A stretch of DNA of 64,000 nucleotides from Erinaceus europaeus. Its lineage: Eukaryota; Chordata; Mammalia; Eulipotyphla; Erinaceidae. The stretch is taken from positions 37,059,782 through 37,123,781 of the forward strand of contig NC_080171.1 of the NCBI RefSeq assembly GCF_950295315.1, in the 5' to 3' direction. Of the stretch, positions 21,887 through 31,429 are shown one piece after another. The notes beneath the pieces are model-generated. The model was not told the origin of the DNA. It was given only the letters and a program-made list of their open reading frames with translations, and did not search any database. Each line of letters starts with the position of its first letter. The stretch's first letter is position 1. Made by a program: the position numbers and the translations under genes.

Positions 21887-21912
21887 TGAGGGAGGGAGGG
21901 AAGGGGGGGGGG
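21887..21912 (+). repeat. G-rich tract with G-quadruplex motif
   Basis: GGGAGGGAGGGAA then a 10-G run: four G-runs of 3 or more with loops of 1-2 nt, meeting the usual G4 pattern. Confidence 0.85.
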
Positions 21913-22149
21913 TAAATGCTGTTATTATAATTTAATTATTTTTCTTACATTCAATTAGTAGGTTACTCTATAATGATTTAGTCAGTTTCAATACTGTTTA
22001 TTCGAATCATAGCATGTGTCCAATATAAAATACATCAATAAATTAACAAAAGAGCTACACAGTGAGTGAGTGCCAGGTTTATATTAAGTCATTACATTTG
22101 CACTGACCTTTGTCAACATTGGTCTGTTAAGGAAATTATAAATTGCTAC

Positions 22150-22310
22150 CTAGAGCTGTCAAGATAGTTCCCCCTGGATAGTCTGCTTGCTTTGTCATGC
22201 GCATCACGCAAGTTCAAGCTTATCCCCTAACCATACTGAAGGAAACCTCAGTGCTCCATCTTTGTCTCTGTCTTTCTATCTGAAAAAGTCAGCCTTGAAT
22301 AGTGAGGCCC
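22150..22310 (+). mobile_element. SINE type E
   Basis: 'agctgtcaagatagttcccc' head, 'gctttgtcatgcgcatcac', 'gttcaagctt' and 'aacctcagtgctcc', then 'gaaaaagtcagcc' before a (CA)n. Confidence 0.72.
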
Positions 22311-22316
22311 TAGTGA

Positions 22317-22319
22317 ACA

Positions 22320-22366
<47 letters not shown>
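22317..22366. repeat. (CA)n microsatellite
   Basis: About 24 CA units with one TA interruption near the start. Confidence 0.96.
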
Positions 22367-22368
<2 letters not shown>

Positions 22369-22937
22369 TTACAACTATAGCCTTGACCACTGTAAACAGA
22401 GAATACCCTGGCCTTGACTTCTCCAAGATTCTCTGAATCTTGTTTATCTTCACAGGGTTTGCTGAGGTGACTCAATCTTTAGTTTTCCTCCATGTTACTC
22501 ACAATAAAATAGGCATGTGAAATTTTCCAATAATCAGCACTGTTTTCTACTCAAGAACTTCAGTAGGCTATTAATACATAAAAGCAAAATTCATCTGGAA
22601 ATAGTGTGTTTAAGCATTTTTTTTTTTCATGGTAATATCACCAGTATGTGGTTCTCTTGTACTGAATGGTAAATGTAACTTTTAAAATAATAAATAGTGC
22701 TTTTCTCCATGAGTTTCCCAAGCAGTATTTTAAATAGTTAGATGATTTGTTGCTCCACACTGGTGCTACACTATAATCAGCTTATTATAAAGATAATTAT
22801 ATGCTCCTTAACTCTCTAGTTAGAACCTTGGATGTGATGCTAAAGCAAGCTCAAAGTTCCTTTTAAAAGCTGGCATTTTCAGTCACTTGTGGTAGCCCTT
22901 GTTTTTTAACATAGTATCCACAACAAAATACTGAATT
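22367..22937. other. No repeat or gene recognised
   Basis: AT-rich; includes a T run at 22617-22629. Nothing else distinctive. Confidence 0.4.
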
Positions 22938-22938
22938 T

Positions 22939-23212
22939 GGGAGTCAGGTGGTAGCGGGTTAAGCGCAGGTGGCGCCAAGCCCGGGGACCAGCATGTGAAT
23001 CCCAGTTTGAGCCCCGGCTCCCCACCTGCAGGGGAGTCGCTTCACAAGTGGTGAAGCAGGTCTGTAGGTGTCTATCTTTATCTCCCCCTCTCTGTCTTCC
23101 CTCCTCTCTCCATTTCTCTCTGTCCTATCCAACAACAATGACATCAATAATAACTACAACAACAAAACAACAAGGGCAACAAAAGGGAATAAATAAATAA
23201 ATAAATATTTTT
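22939..23212 (+). mobile_element. SINE type A, nearly complete
   Basis: 'gggagtcaggtggtagcggg' head, 'cccacctgcaggggagtcgc', pyrimidine tract, 'ctctgtcctatccaacaa', AAC-rich tail and AAATAAATAAATAAA end. A short match CTGAATTT on both sides suggests its target duplication. Very close to other young A copies. Confidence 0.95.
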
Positions 23213-23290
23213 TAAATGCTGAATTTAAAAAAATGACAAACATAAACTATGCCTTGTTTTTTGTATGTTTCATAATTTAACCAAAGTAGT

Positions 23291-23477
23291 TATTTATTTT
23301 TTAGTATTTTATTTATTTACTTAGGATAGAGACAGAGAGATTGCGAGGGAAGTGTGATAGGAAGAGACAACTGCAACACTGCTTCACCACTAATGAAGCT
23401 TCACCAGGAGCCCGAACCTGAATCCTTGTGCACTGTAATGTGTGCATCCTATTAGGTACACCACCACCCAGCTCCCT
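23291..23477 (-). mobile_element. SINE type B
   Basis: Minus strand: TTATTTATTT tail, purine tract, 'gcttcaccactaatgaagc', shortened middle and head 'ggtacaccaccacccagctccc'. Confidence 0.88.
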
Positions 23478-23849
23478 TCACCAAAGTACTAGCCAGAATA
23501 ATTTTATTTGCATAGAATTACACTAGTCAATGTGAAAAATACAAAGCAAAATAAAATGCCCCATACCGTCAATGACTTCCCAATATTTTTCTAAAGCATT
23601 CTTCCATGACACTACATATTTACATGTGAAAGAATTTCTACAGTTGATTAAATACATGACACAGGTTATCATCATATATTGAGACATGACAACAACAGGA
23701 GACAAGTAATTTGGCTGAGCTCAGAGAAAGTATAGCCTAGTGGAAAGAGACAAAACTTAAAGAAAACTATGCATAAGATAATTGCAGAGTACAATAACTT
23801 TTACACTAGAAAAAATCAAGACAGAATTGGGATGGAAATCACTCTTAGC
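23478..23849. other. No repeat or gene recognised
   Basis: AT-rich; the 60-residue minus frame at 23523-23705 has no support. Confidence 0.4.
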
Positions 23850-24106
23850 ACATATATCACACCATGCACTAGGACCTGGGTTTGAGCCCCCACTTCCACC
23901 TGCAGGGAGGACTCTTCAGGAGCAATGGAGTAACTCTTTCTCTCTCCCTCTCTATTTCTCTTCACTTCACAATTTCCTTCTGTCCTGTCAAATAAAAATA
24001 GGGGGACAAAAAGGGGAGGGGAATGGCTGCTAGGAGTGGTGAATTCACAGTTCTGGCACTGAGCCTCAGAGATAACCACGATGGCAATTAAAAAAAAAAA
24101 AAAACT
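23850..24106 (+). mobile_element. SINE type A2, 5' part diverged
   Basis: 'gcactaggacctgggtttgagcc', 'ccacctgcaggg', pyrimidine tract, then the A2 block 'ggctgctaggagtggtgaat' and an A tail. Confidence 0.88.
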
Positions 24107-24283
24107 CAAGTATATAGGCCTTTCCAAACAGAGAAGTCAAGTTTTATCAAAAAGAATGAACTTTTAGCAGAAACACAAATAAAAGTAAAATGTGAGTCAT
24201 ATGTTCAGTTGGAAGAAAGATGAGCCAAGCAAAGAAAACAGCAAGTTTAAATGTAATTAAGTAAAAAATATGTATAAAACTGT

Positions 24284-24400
24284 TCAGGGGGCAAATGATA
24301 GTTCACTGGGTAGGGGCCAACTGCTTTGTGATGCACACTACCTGTGCGTGAACCTAGGCACCACACTGGGAGATACTAAAGCATCAGATACTAAACCCCA
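24284..24400 (+). mobile_element. SINE type E
   Basis: 'gcaaatgatagttcactggg' head, 'gctttgtgatgcacac' and 'gaacctaggcaccac'. The pyrimidine tract is lost. Confidence 0.6.
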
Positions 24401-25297
24401 GCATTATGTTAAATGAAAATGTGGCCTGGGAAAGCAGTAATATTGTTCATGCATGATACACTGAGTTCCAGATAATAACAGACTATTCAAAACTATATAT
24501 ACAAATAAACCAGTTTCACAATGAAATAAATATCCTATGATATTTTAAGACGCTATTCTTAAAAAGCTATCTAAATGTTTCTAAAGTATAAATAATACCC
24601 CTATTTATGTCATGAAATGTATATTATTTTCTTAACCTAAGCAGATAACTGGAGTACAAATAGAGGCAAAATGATAATCATAAGAGAAAAAGTTTTCTAA
24701 CACATACAACTATAACATTTACCAAGATACATACATCTGGACATACAGTTTATACTTTCTCAATTGTTGCTATGAAGAATTATCTCTGTTCCCAATACCA
24801 ACTGTTTCAATTAGATTTTATGTGCCAGTCAAATCTATATAAATAGATCTAAATAGATCTCTGTTCGATTAGATCAATCTCTCATGTATTCAAAGATTTA
24901 ATTTTATAATTTTACTTTTATCTTACATATCATCAATTTTCAACTTCTGCTAGATTGTTTCCCATCTGCATATCAAAATCCCATTATATTTTCTGTTTTT
25001 TTAGAAAATGTAAAAAGCTCTTGACTGTAATCTTCTCTAGTAAATGCTCTAGTTTCTGTTTCTCTGTATGGAAAAACAAATCCTCCAGAGACTTTTTTGT
25101 GTGCTCACCATGTCTAATTCCTTTTCTCCTATTCTTCCTTAAACACACTCTAATCAAGTTTTACAACCATACCACTTCACCAAAATGTTCTTGTCTAGAT
25201 TGTGAATAATCCTCAGTTCCCTTTGGCAAGATTAATGGTCAATTTTCTGTTCTTGTTTTATGAGACTAGTGGACAATGTTTGATACAGAAAAAATAA
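24401..25297. other. AT-rich, nothing recognised
   Basis: Only a 10-bp tandem pair AAATAGATCT at 24841-24860 stands out. The frame at 24955-25209 lacks support. Confidence 0.45.
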
Positions 25298-25298
25298 T

Positions 25299-25664
25299 TC
25301 TTGGGAGTTGGGGGATAGTGCAGCGGGTTAAGTGCATGTGGCACAAAGCGCAAGGACCTGAGTAAGGATCCCAGTTCAAGCCCCCGGCTCCCCACCTGCA
25401 GGAGAGTCACTTCACAGGCAGGTCTGCAGGTGTCTCTCTTTCTCTCTCCCTCTGTCTCCCCCTCCTCTTTCCATCTCTCTCTGTCCTCTCCAACAACGAC
25501 ATCAATAACAACAATAATAATAACAACCACAACAACAATTAAAAAAAGGGAGCAAAAAAAGGAGGAAAAAAAAAAGCTTCCAAGAGCAGTGGATTCAGGG
25601 TGCAGGCACCGAGCCCCAGCAATAGCCCTGGAGGCAAAAAAAAAAAAAAAGAAAAAGAAAAAGT
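25299..25664 (+). mobile_element. SINE type A2, complete
   Basis: Head 'gggagttgggggatagtgca', 'ccccacctgcaggagagtca', pyrimidine tract, AAC/AAT tail, an A-rich spacer, then the A2 block 'gagcagtggattcagggtgc' and a long A/G tail. It shows the full dimer-like order of A2. Confidence 0.95.
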
Positions 25665-25867
25665 CATTCTCTCTTGTTCCTTGAGCATATATTTTATCTA
25701 TAGAACAGCACTCATCTGGTTCATTTTTAACCTTAGCAATCTCCAAGAATCCTTCGCTGCTTCATATTTATTGAACCAACCTGTAAATGTTGGAAAATTC
25801 AGAGGTTCTGTCCTTGCATCAATTTTTCTCACTTCACTCATTTATAAGGTAAATCGTTGTTTTATGA

Positions 25868-26072
25868 TTTTATTTTTATACATTTATTGGGGGATTAATA
25901 TTTTACATTAGACACGGTTGTACATGTGTAAAATGTCTCAGTTTTCAGCAAAACACTGTAACCCCTAAGCTAGGTCTTCCTTCACCATTATGAATCAGGA
26001 CATAAAAATTTCCTCCCACCCCACCCAGCACCAAGAGTATTTTACTCTGGTGCAACACCTAGGTTGTGCTGC
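25868..26072 (-). mobile_element. L1 short-type 3' UTR, minus
   Basis: Reverse complement of the 3' UTR at 53740-53945: 'tttattgggggattaatat' (plus) equals the A-rich end, with 'gttgtacatgtgtaaa' and 'ggtcttcctt' in order, then 'ttttactctggtgcaaca'. Confidence 0.85.
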
Positions 26073-26494
26073 TCACAGTTATAATAGCCAAAACCTGGAA
26101 GCAGACCAGATGTCCAATGACAGTGAGTAGCAAAAAAAAAAAAAAAAAAAAAAAAAACTATGGTATATACACATAACAGAGTATCACTCAGCAGTTAAAA
26201 ATACAGAGGTCACTGCCTTTGAGTCATCTTGGATGGAACTAGAGGACATCATATTAAGTGAGATAAGCCAAAAAAAAAAAAAAAGGAGAAATACCAGAGA
26301 TTTCACTGATTGGTAGTACTTGATAAATAGGATAGATAACTAGAACATAAGATGAAACATGGCCTCGGCATGGTGTATTGTATCAAAGCAAAGGACCTGA
26401 TGGAAATAAGGGGAAGGAGAGGTAAGAGAGAACTGTGGGGTCCTGGTACATAATGAAATTGTACTGTAAAGCATTAACTTCTTCAATTAAAAAA
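26073..26494 (+). mobile_element. L1 ORF2 end plus short-type 3' UTR
   Basis: 'cataatagccaaaacctgga' style ORF2 3' end, a 25-nt A run (about 26131-26157), 'ctatggtatatacacataac', the 'cttggatggaactagagga' and 'aagtgagataagcc' blocks, then a 3' UTR ending near 26494. It lies back to back with the minus L1 at 25868; both carry their own 3' end, so they are two insertions. Confidence 0.85.
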
Positions 26495-26495
26495 T

Positions 26496-26804
26496 GGGGT
26501 GGCAGGGTCCACAGTGGTTAAGTGCACATGGCGCAAAGGGCGAGGGCCAGCATAAGAATACCAATTTCCACCAGTAGGGAGGTCACTTCACAAGCGGCAA
26601 AGCAGGTCTGCAGGTGTCTTTCTTTCCCCCTCTGCCTTCCCCTCCACTCTCCATTTCTCTCTGTCCTATCCAACAATGACAGCAATAACAACAATAATAG
26701 TAACAACAATGATAAACAACAAAGGCAACAAAAGGGAAAAATGGCCTCCAGGAGCAGTGGATTCGCTCCCCAGCAATAACCCTGGAGGCAAAAAAAAAAA
26801 AAAG
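26496..26804 (+). mobile_element. SINE type A2
   Basis: Head 'ggtggcagggtccacagtgg', 'cacttcacaagcggcaaagc', pyrimidine tract, AAC tail, A2 block with a small deletion and A tail. Confidence 0.92.
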
Positions 26805-26805
26805 T

Positions 26806-27560
26806 GTCGCTACACACAGATCTTTTTGGATGGGTATGTTTGATTCCTTAGGAATTTGGAGGTCATAGGTTCACTTCTAGCCTTCTGAGAGTTCTCCAGA
26901 CTGCTCTCCACAGGAGTTGGACCAATTTACATTCTCACCAGCAGGACAGGAGGGTTCCTTTGGGCTCACAACCTCTTTAGCATTTGTTGTTACTGTTGTT
27001 TCTGATGCATGACATTCTCAAAGGAGTGAAGTAGTATCTCCTTGTGATCTTTATCTGCATTGCTCTGACAATCAATGACTTGGAGCATTCTTACAAGTCT
27101 GTTGGCCTTTTGGATCTCTTCTTTTTTTTTAGTTGTTGTGTTTATTATTGTTGTTGTTATTGATGTCATTATTGTTGGATAGGGTAGAGAGAAATGGAGA
27201 CAGGAGGGGAAGACAAAGAAGGGGTGAGAAAGACACCTGCAGACCTGCTTCACCGCTTGTGAAATGACACCCCTGCAGGAGGGGTGCCAGGGCTTGAACC
27301 AGGGTCTTTGTGGGTCCTTGCGCTTTGTGCCTTGTGCGCCTAACCCACTGCACTACTGCCTGGCCCCCTGGATGTCTTCTTTGGTGAATATCTCTTCATA
27401 TCCTCTCTCCACTTTTGGATGCAGTCATTTGTTTTTTTCTTGCTGAGTTGAGTGACCTCTTCATATATTTTGGCTAATGCCTTTTGTCTGATGTGTGGCA
27501 TGCAAAGATCTCCCACCCTGCAACGAGTCTCTTACTGCCTACATCTCAGTTGTTTTAGCT
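26806..27560 (-). mobile_element. L1 ORF2 3' portion, minus, split by SINE
   Basis: Antisense L1: 'ctctccacaggagttggacc', 'tctgacaatcaatgacttgg', 'ggatgtcttctttggtgaat' and 'tcagttgttttagcttccct' in ORF2 reverse order. Interrupted at 27123-27367 by a SINE A. Stops throughout. Confidence 0.88.
27123..27367 (-). mobile_element. SINE type A nested in L1
   Basis: Minus type A with TTGTTGTTATTG-like tail, purine tract and head 'gcactactgcctggcccc'. TGGATCTCTTCTT before and TGGATGTCTTCTT after match in 12 of 13 bases as a target duplication. Confidence 0.92.
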
Positions 27561-27969
27561 TCCCTCTCAACTTACTGAGTTCTGTACTGATATGTAGTAA
27601 ATTCAACTGCATTTGACTCTCATAAATGCCTTTAATAACATTCTTAAATCTTAATCTTGTTTACACCCAAATCCTTTGAAGTTCTCATCTAAATCTAAAT
27701 GGAAAATTCACTCTTATAATGGAAAATGTGACCCTCAAAAGATGATTAATGATAGCATATAGACTGAAATAGCATCACAATATTTATATTAGTTTAGATT
27801 TTTGCAACTTATCAGATAATATTATTGTTAATTCTTTTCAGTTCTCTTTTTTCAGATTTGTTCAGGTCCTTGTTAATACAATTCACATTCTAATTTTTTA
27901 CTTTCTCATTTCCAGTATTAAAACTAAATTCATGTGCTTCCAGAGTCATACTAATAAAGCTTCTAGAAT
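27561..27969. other. No repeat or gene recognised
   Basis: AT-rich sequence without recognisable feature. Confidence 0.4.
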
Positions 27970-28144
27970 AATTTATTTATTTACTTTATATAAAGACAGA
28001 GAAATTGAGTGGCAGGAGAGAAATATAGCATTGTTTCACCATTCATGAAGCTTTCCCCCTTGCAGGTGGGGGCCTGAGACTTGAACCCAGGCCCTTGAGT
28101 ATTGTAATGTGCATGCTCAACCAGGTACACTACCTCCCAGCCCC
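27970..28144 (-). mobile_element. SINE type B
   Basis: Minus strand: TTTATTTATTTA tail, 'agacagagaaattgag', 'tttcaccattcatgaagc', B-box and head 'ggtacactacctcccagcccc'. Flanks CTAGAATAAT and CTAGAACAAT may be a decayed target duplication. Confidence 0.9.
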
Positions 28145-28219
28145 TAGAACAATGCTAAAAAAAAAATACTTGCCAGTTTTCCACTTTTTACAGGGATTAT
28201 TCTTTTAAAAATAAATTTT

Positions 28220-28435
28220 GCCAGGCGTGGTGGCGCGTGCCTGTAGTCCCAACTACTTGGGAGGCTGAGGGTGGAGGATCCCTTGAGCCCAGGAGTTCTG
28301 GGCCATAGTGCGCTATGCAGATCTGGTATCCGCACTAAGTTCAGCATCAATATGGTGACCTCCCAGGAGTGGGGAGCCACCAGATTGCCTAAGGAGGGGT
28401 GAATCGGCCCAGGTCAGAAATGGAGCAGGTCAAAA
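28220..28435 (+). pseudogene. RN7SL: 7SL RNA pseudogene, 3'-truncated
   Basis: Starts at the 7SL 5' end (GCCAGGCGTGGTGGCGCG) and follows the Alu domain ('gggaggctgagg') into the S domain ('gtccgcactaag'-like, 'tcaatatggtgacctccc', 'ggtgaatcggcccaggtc') with few changes. It stops at 'ggagcaggtcaaaa', about nt 216 of the ~300-nt RNA. The S domain shows it is 7SL, not an Alu-type SINE. There is no poly(A) tail, and the 3' Alu-domain half is missing, so it cannot encode a working SRP RNA. AAAATAAATTTT before and AAAATAATATTTT after suggest a target duplication. Confidence 0.93.
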
Positions 28436-28445
28436 TAATATTTTT

Positions 28446-28632
28446 AGGGACCAGGTGGTAGTGCACTTGTAGGGCATACATGGTACAGTGTGCAAGAATC
28501 TAGGTTCAAGCTCCTGGTTCCCACCTTCCTGCAGTAGCTGAAGCTTCATGAGTGGTGAAATAGTGCTTTAAGTGTCTCTCTCCTTCTCTGTCTCTTCTTT
28601 CCTTTCAATTTCTCTCTGTCCAAAATAAATAA
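28446..28632 (+). mobile_element. SINE type B
   Basis: 'gggaccaggtggtagtgcac' head, 'ggttcaagctcctgg', 'catgagtggtgaaatagtgc', pyrimidine tract, AATAAATAAATTA tail. AAATAATATT on both sides (28433 and 28634 regions) fits a target duplication shared with the end of the 7SL copy. Confidence 0.9.
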
Positions 28633-28644
28633 ATTAAATAATAT

Positions 28645-29639
28645 TATTAAGACAAATAATCTTTACTGAGAAAGTATTTTATTAGCTTTCAGAGTGTATC
28701 ATCAGGAACAGATAATGACATTTATTAAAAGTCCTGTTTGGGGGAAGTATGGGGACTGCATGCAAGAATGAAATTCAGGGCCCCATACACGTGAAGCATT
28801 GTTCTAACAATGCCCTCAGACCCCATGTAGATTGCTTTGATGAAGATCTTATGTACTTTTTATTTTGTGTTACTTAGATTAAATGTAATTGGTATAGCTT
28901 TCTTGTATCAATATATGGTGAGACTTTTTCTTATAGAAATTCTTTTTTTCCATAAAGCACTAAATTTCATCAAGACTATGAAGTTTTAATATAAACTTAA
29001 GAGATAACTTCTCACAAATATTTCAGAATCTCTCTTACATGTGGTGCTATATTTTAATGCATTTTTAATGTACTTGCTTTCTTATGTTTTCCCTTGAGTA
29101 AGTCTGCTATAAGGTTGTGCATTTTATTAAGTTTTCAATTATTTATCAATCTTGTGTTCTTTTGTTTCTTAAATGATTAACTTTTTTTTTTCAGTTTTAC
29201 TAATTTGTTCTTCAGGCTTTCAACATTGTGTTTCAACATTTTTTAACTTCTCTCATTTGAATATATTATTTTTTCTTTAGTAATAAAAGGATTGCAGTCT
29301 ACATGTTTTCCTCTAAGTACAGTTAGATTGAAGTTTTGCCATCATTATTATAGTATGTGATTATAGTTTTGATGTTATTTTGCTACAAGAATTAACATAG
29401 AGAATAATTATTTCTAAATGATGGATTTCTGTTATTGTGTCTTGCCTTTGTTATTTTCAAATGCAGATCATAACATTATAAGTTTTTATATTGTAGCTAT
29501 AAATTCATATTTACATTTTAGTTATAAATTCATATATATAGGCTTGATTATTAGCCTGGGAGTAATTGAGAAAACTCCTGATGGTCTTAAGCTGTGAACA
29601 GAAAAAATCACAGTGTTACTATAGAAAGGTCCTTTTGTT
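28645..29639. other. AT-rich, one old tRNA-SINE trace
   Basis: A weak tRNA-like remnant (minus) may lie at 28736-28826. Otherwise nothing recognised in this 1 kb. Confidence 0.4.
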
Positions 29640-29830
29640 GTGCATTTACTAAGGAAAGAGGGTGGGAGAGAGGGAGGGAGGGGAGAGAGAGACAGTAAAA
29701 GAGAGAAAGAACAAACACACTCCAGAGCATCACAAATTTGGTATAATGCTGGAAATCTAGCTTGGGATTTCACACTTACAAGCCCACTATTATATCTAGG
29801 GCAATATCTCCAAGACTGGCTAGAAAAGTC
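29640..29830 (-). mobile_element. Old SINE, minus, with GA-rich tract
   Basis: GGGAGAGAGGGAGGGAGG-type purine run followed by 'catcacaaatttggtataat' and 'agcttgggatttcacac', in the order of a minus-strand C/D-like SINE. Much diverged. Confidence 0.5.
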
Positions 29831-30700
29831 TTCCTCATATAAATAAGACAGTTCAGAGGGTGAGTACTGTATACATGAAGACTTGTTAAAAATAAGTACA
29901 ACAAACAAGGCAAATGATCATCACAGTCTAAAGTAAGAAAAATAGAGGGGTAAATAGAGGTATAAAATGGAAAAATAGGAACTGCAGGTATATGGAAAAT
30001 AGAGGGAAATGATGCATTTATGTGATAGTCTAGAAGTAGGGACAACGAAATGATGATTAACTGAATGTGGATATTAAGGAATGGTATCAATAAAAGACAG
30101 CACTGGGGTGAGCAGCAGAATTATTGCTGCTGCCAATCACTGAAATAAGGAGAAAGAGAGGAAGAACAAAAATAGAGGAAAGAAATGGGTTAAGCAGGTA
30201 GAGTTGCAAATACTTCTAAGTCATTAGGTTGTGACGATGACTAGGCAATAAAATAGATAGAAAAAAGGTAAAATATCTGGGCAAGAGATGGAAGATTTTC
30301 AGGGAGGTATTTAGTATATTCCTGATCAATGTGTGAGGCTAGAGTGACCTGGAGTAGAACATAAGTTCTAGGGATATATCTTTCTTCATAATTCAAAGTC
30401 ATCACTTAAAATATAAATGCATTACTATAATAAGTAATTATATTACTATATTTTAAAACAAAGTTATTTTAATATACCATATGAAAGTTTTCCCCCTAGT
30501 TTTTTCTATATAATTATCTATATCTATAGATAGTTGATCTTTCAAAATTAACTATCTTGGCTCTAATTCATTCTTTCTGAGCTTTGCACTGGTTTATATT
30601 CTATATTAAAGGGAATATTAAATTTTCAAACCATTTTTGTTTAGTTAATCATTTCTTTTGTAGTTAACGTTGCACCAAGATTTGAGAAGAAATACTTTTG
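29831..30700. other. No repeat or gene recognised
   Basis: AT-rich and purine-biased; the 104-residue minus frame at 29776-30090 has no homology or splice support that I can see. Confidence 0.4.
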
Positions 30701-30838
30701 GGCCAGGGATATCTCAGTGCTAGAGCAAAGGAAGTACACGCCTGTGGTCTCAATTTCCATCCCTGACACTGTCATATGTTAGAGCTGAGCAATATCCTGG
30801 TCAGCCTCTCAGAAAAGTAGGGGAATAAACAAATATTT
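30701..30838 (+). mobile_element. SINE type E-like
   Basis: 'gggccagggatatctcagtgc' head with A-box, 'gtggtctcaatttccatccc' and 'gctgagcaatatcctggtcag', then an A-rich end. Confidence 0.62.
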
Positions 30839-30841
30839 AAT

Positions 30842-31049
30842 TTTTTATTTATTATCTTTATTTATTGGATAGAGATAGCCAGAATTCAAGAGGGAGGGGG
30901 TTATAGAGAGGGCGAGAGACAGAGAGACACCTGCAGCCCTGCTTCACTTCATAAAGCTTTCCCCTTGCAGGTGGGGACCTGGGGCACGAACCTGGGTCCT
31001 TGAGCATTATAATACATGCACTCAACTAGGTGTGCCACCATCCAGTCCC
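30842..31049 (-). mobile_element. SINE type B
   Basis: Minus strand: TTTATTTATTATC tail, purine tract, 'cacctgcagccctgcttcac', B-box and 'ggtgtgccaccatccagtccc' head. Confidence 0.92.
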
Positions 31050-31177
31050 AGATTTTTTTTTAATGAGTCCTTATATGCCAATTACTGAGCCTGCTACACA
31101 AGCAATATTACAGACATGGTGGAATCTTAACTTCAACCTTTCTCTGTCAGCTCTATTTTCCCTCTAAGAAAGTAGAA

Positions 31178-31383
31178 GGGGCCTGGAGGTGGCGCACCTG
31201 GTTAAGCGCACACACTACAGTGTGCAGGGATCTGGGTTCAAGCACCTGGTCCCCACCTACAGGGGGAAAGCTTTGCGAATAGTGAAGCAGGGCTGCAGGT
31301 GTCTCTGTCTCTCTCCATCTCTATTTCCTCTTCCCCTCAATTTCTCTCTGTCTCTATCCAATAATAAATAAATAATAAAGTTA
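31178..31383 (+). mobile_element. SINE type B
   Basis: 'ggggcctggaggtggcgcac' head, 'gggttcaagcacctgg', 'ccccacctacagggggaaag', pyrimidine tract and AATAAATAAATAATA tail. Confidence 0.93.
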
Positions 31384-31429
31384 AAGTCTTGAAAACCAAC
31401 ATTAACTCAATATAAAAGAAGAAAAAAAA

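Noticed and set aside
22939..23010. tRNA gene candidates in SINE heads (here and in all A/B copies)
   Set aside because: A- and B-box-like blocks are present, but cloverleaf pairing is degraded and each continues into a SINE body and tail.
25868..26494. Single L1 with 5' inversion by twin priming
   Set aside because: The inverted piece is itself a 3' UTR with its own A-rich end, whereas twin priming inverts the upstream part.
28144..28380. Minus frame with Alu-type protein look
   Set aside because: It is antisense 7SL sequence; the S-domain shows a 7SL pseudogene, not a gene or an Alu element.
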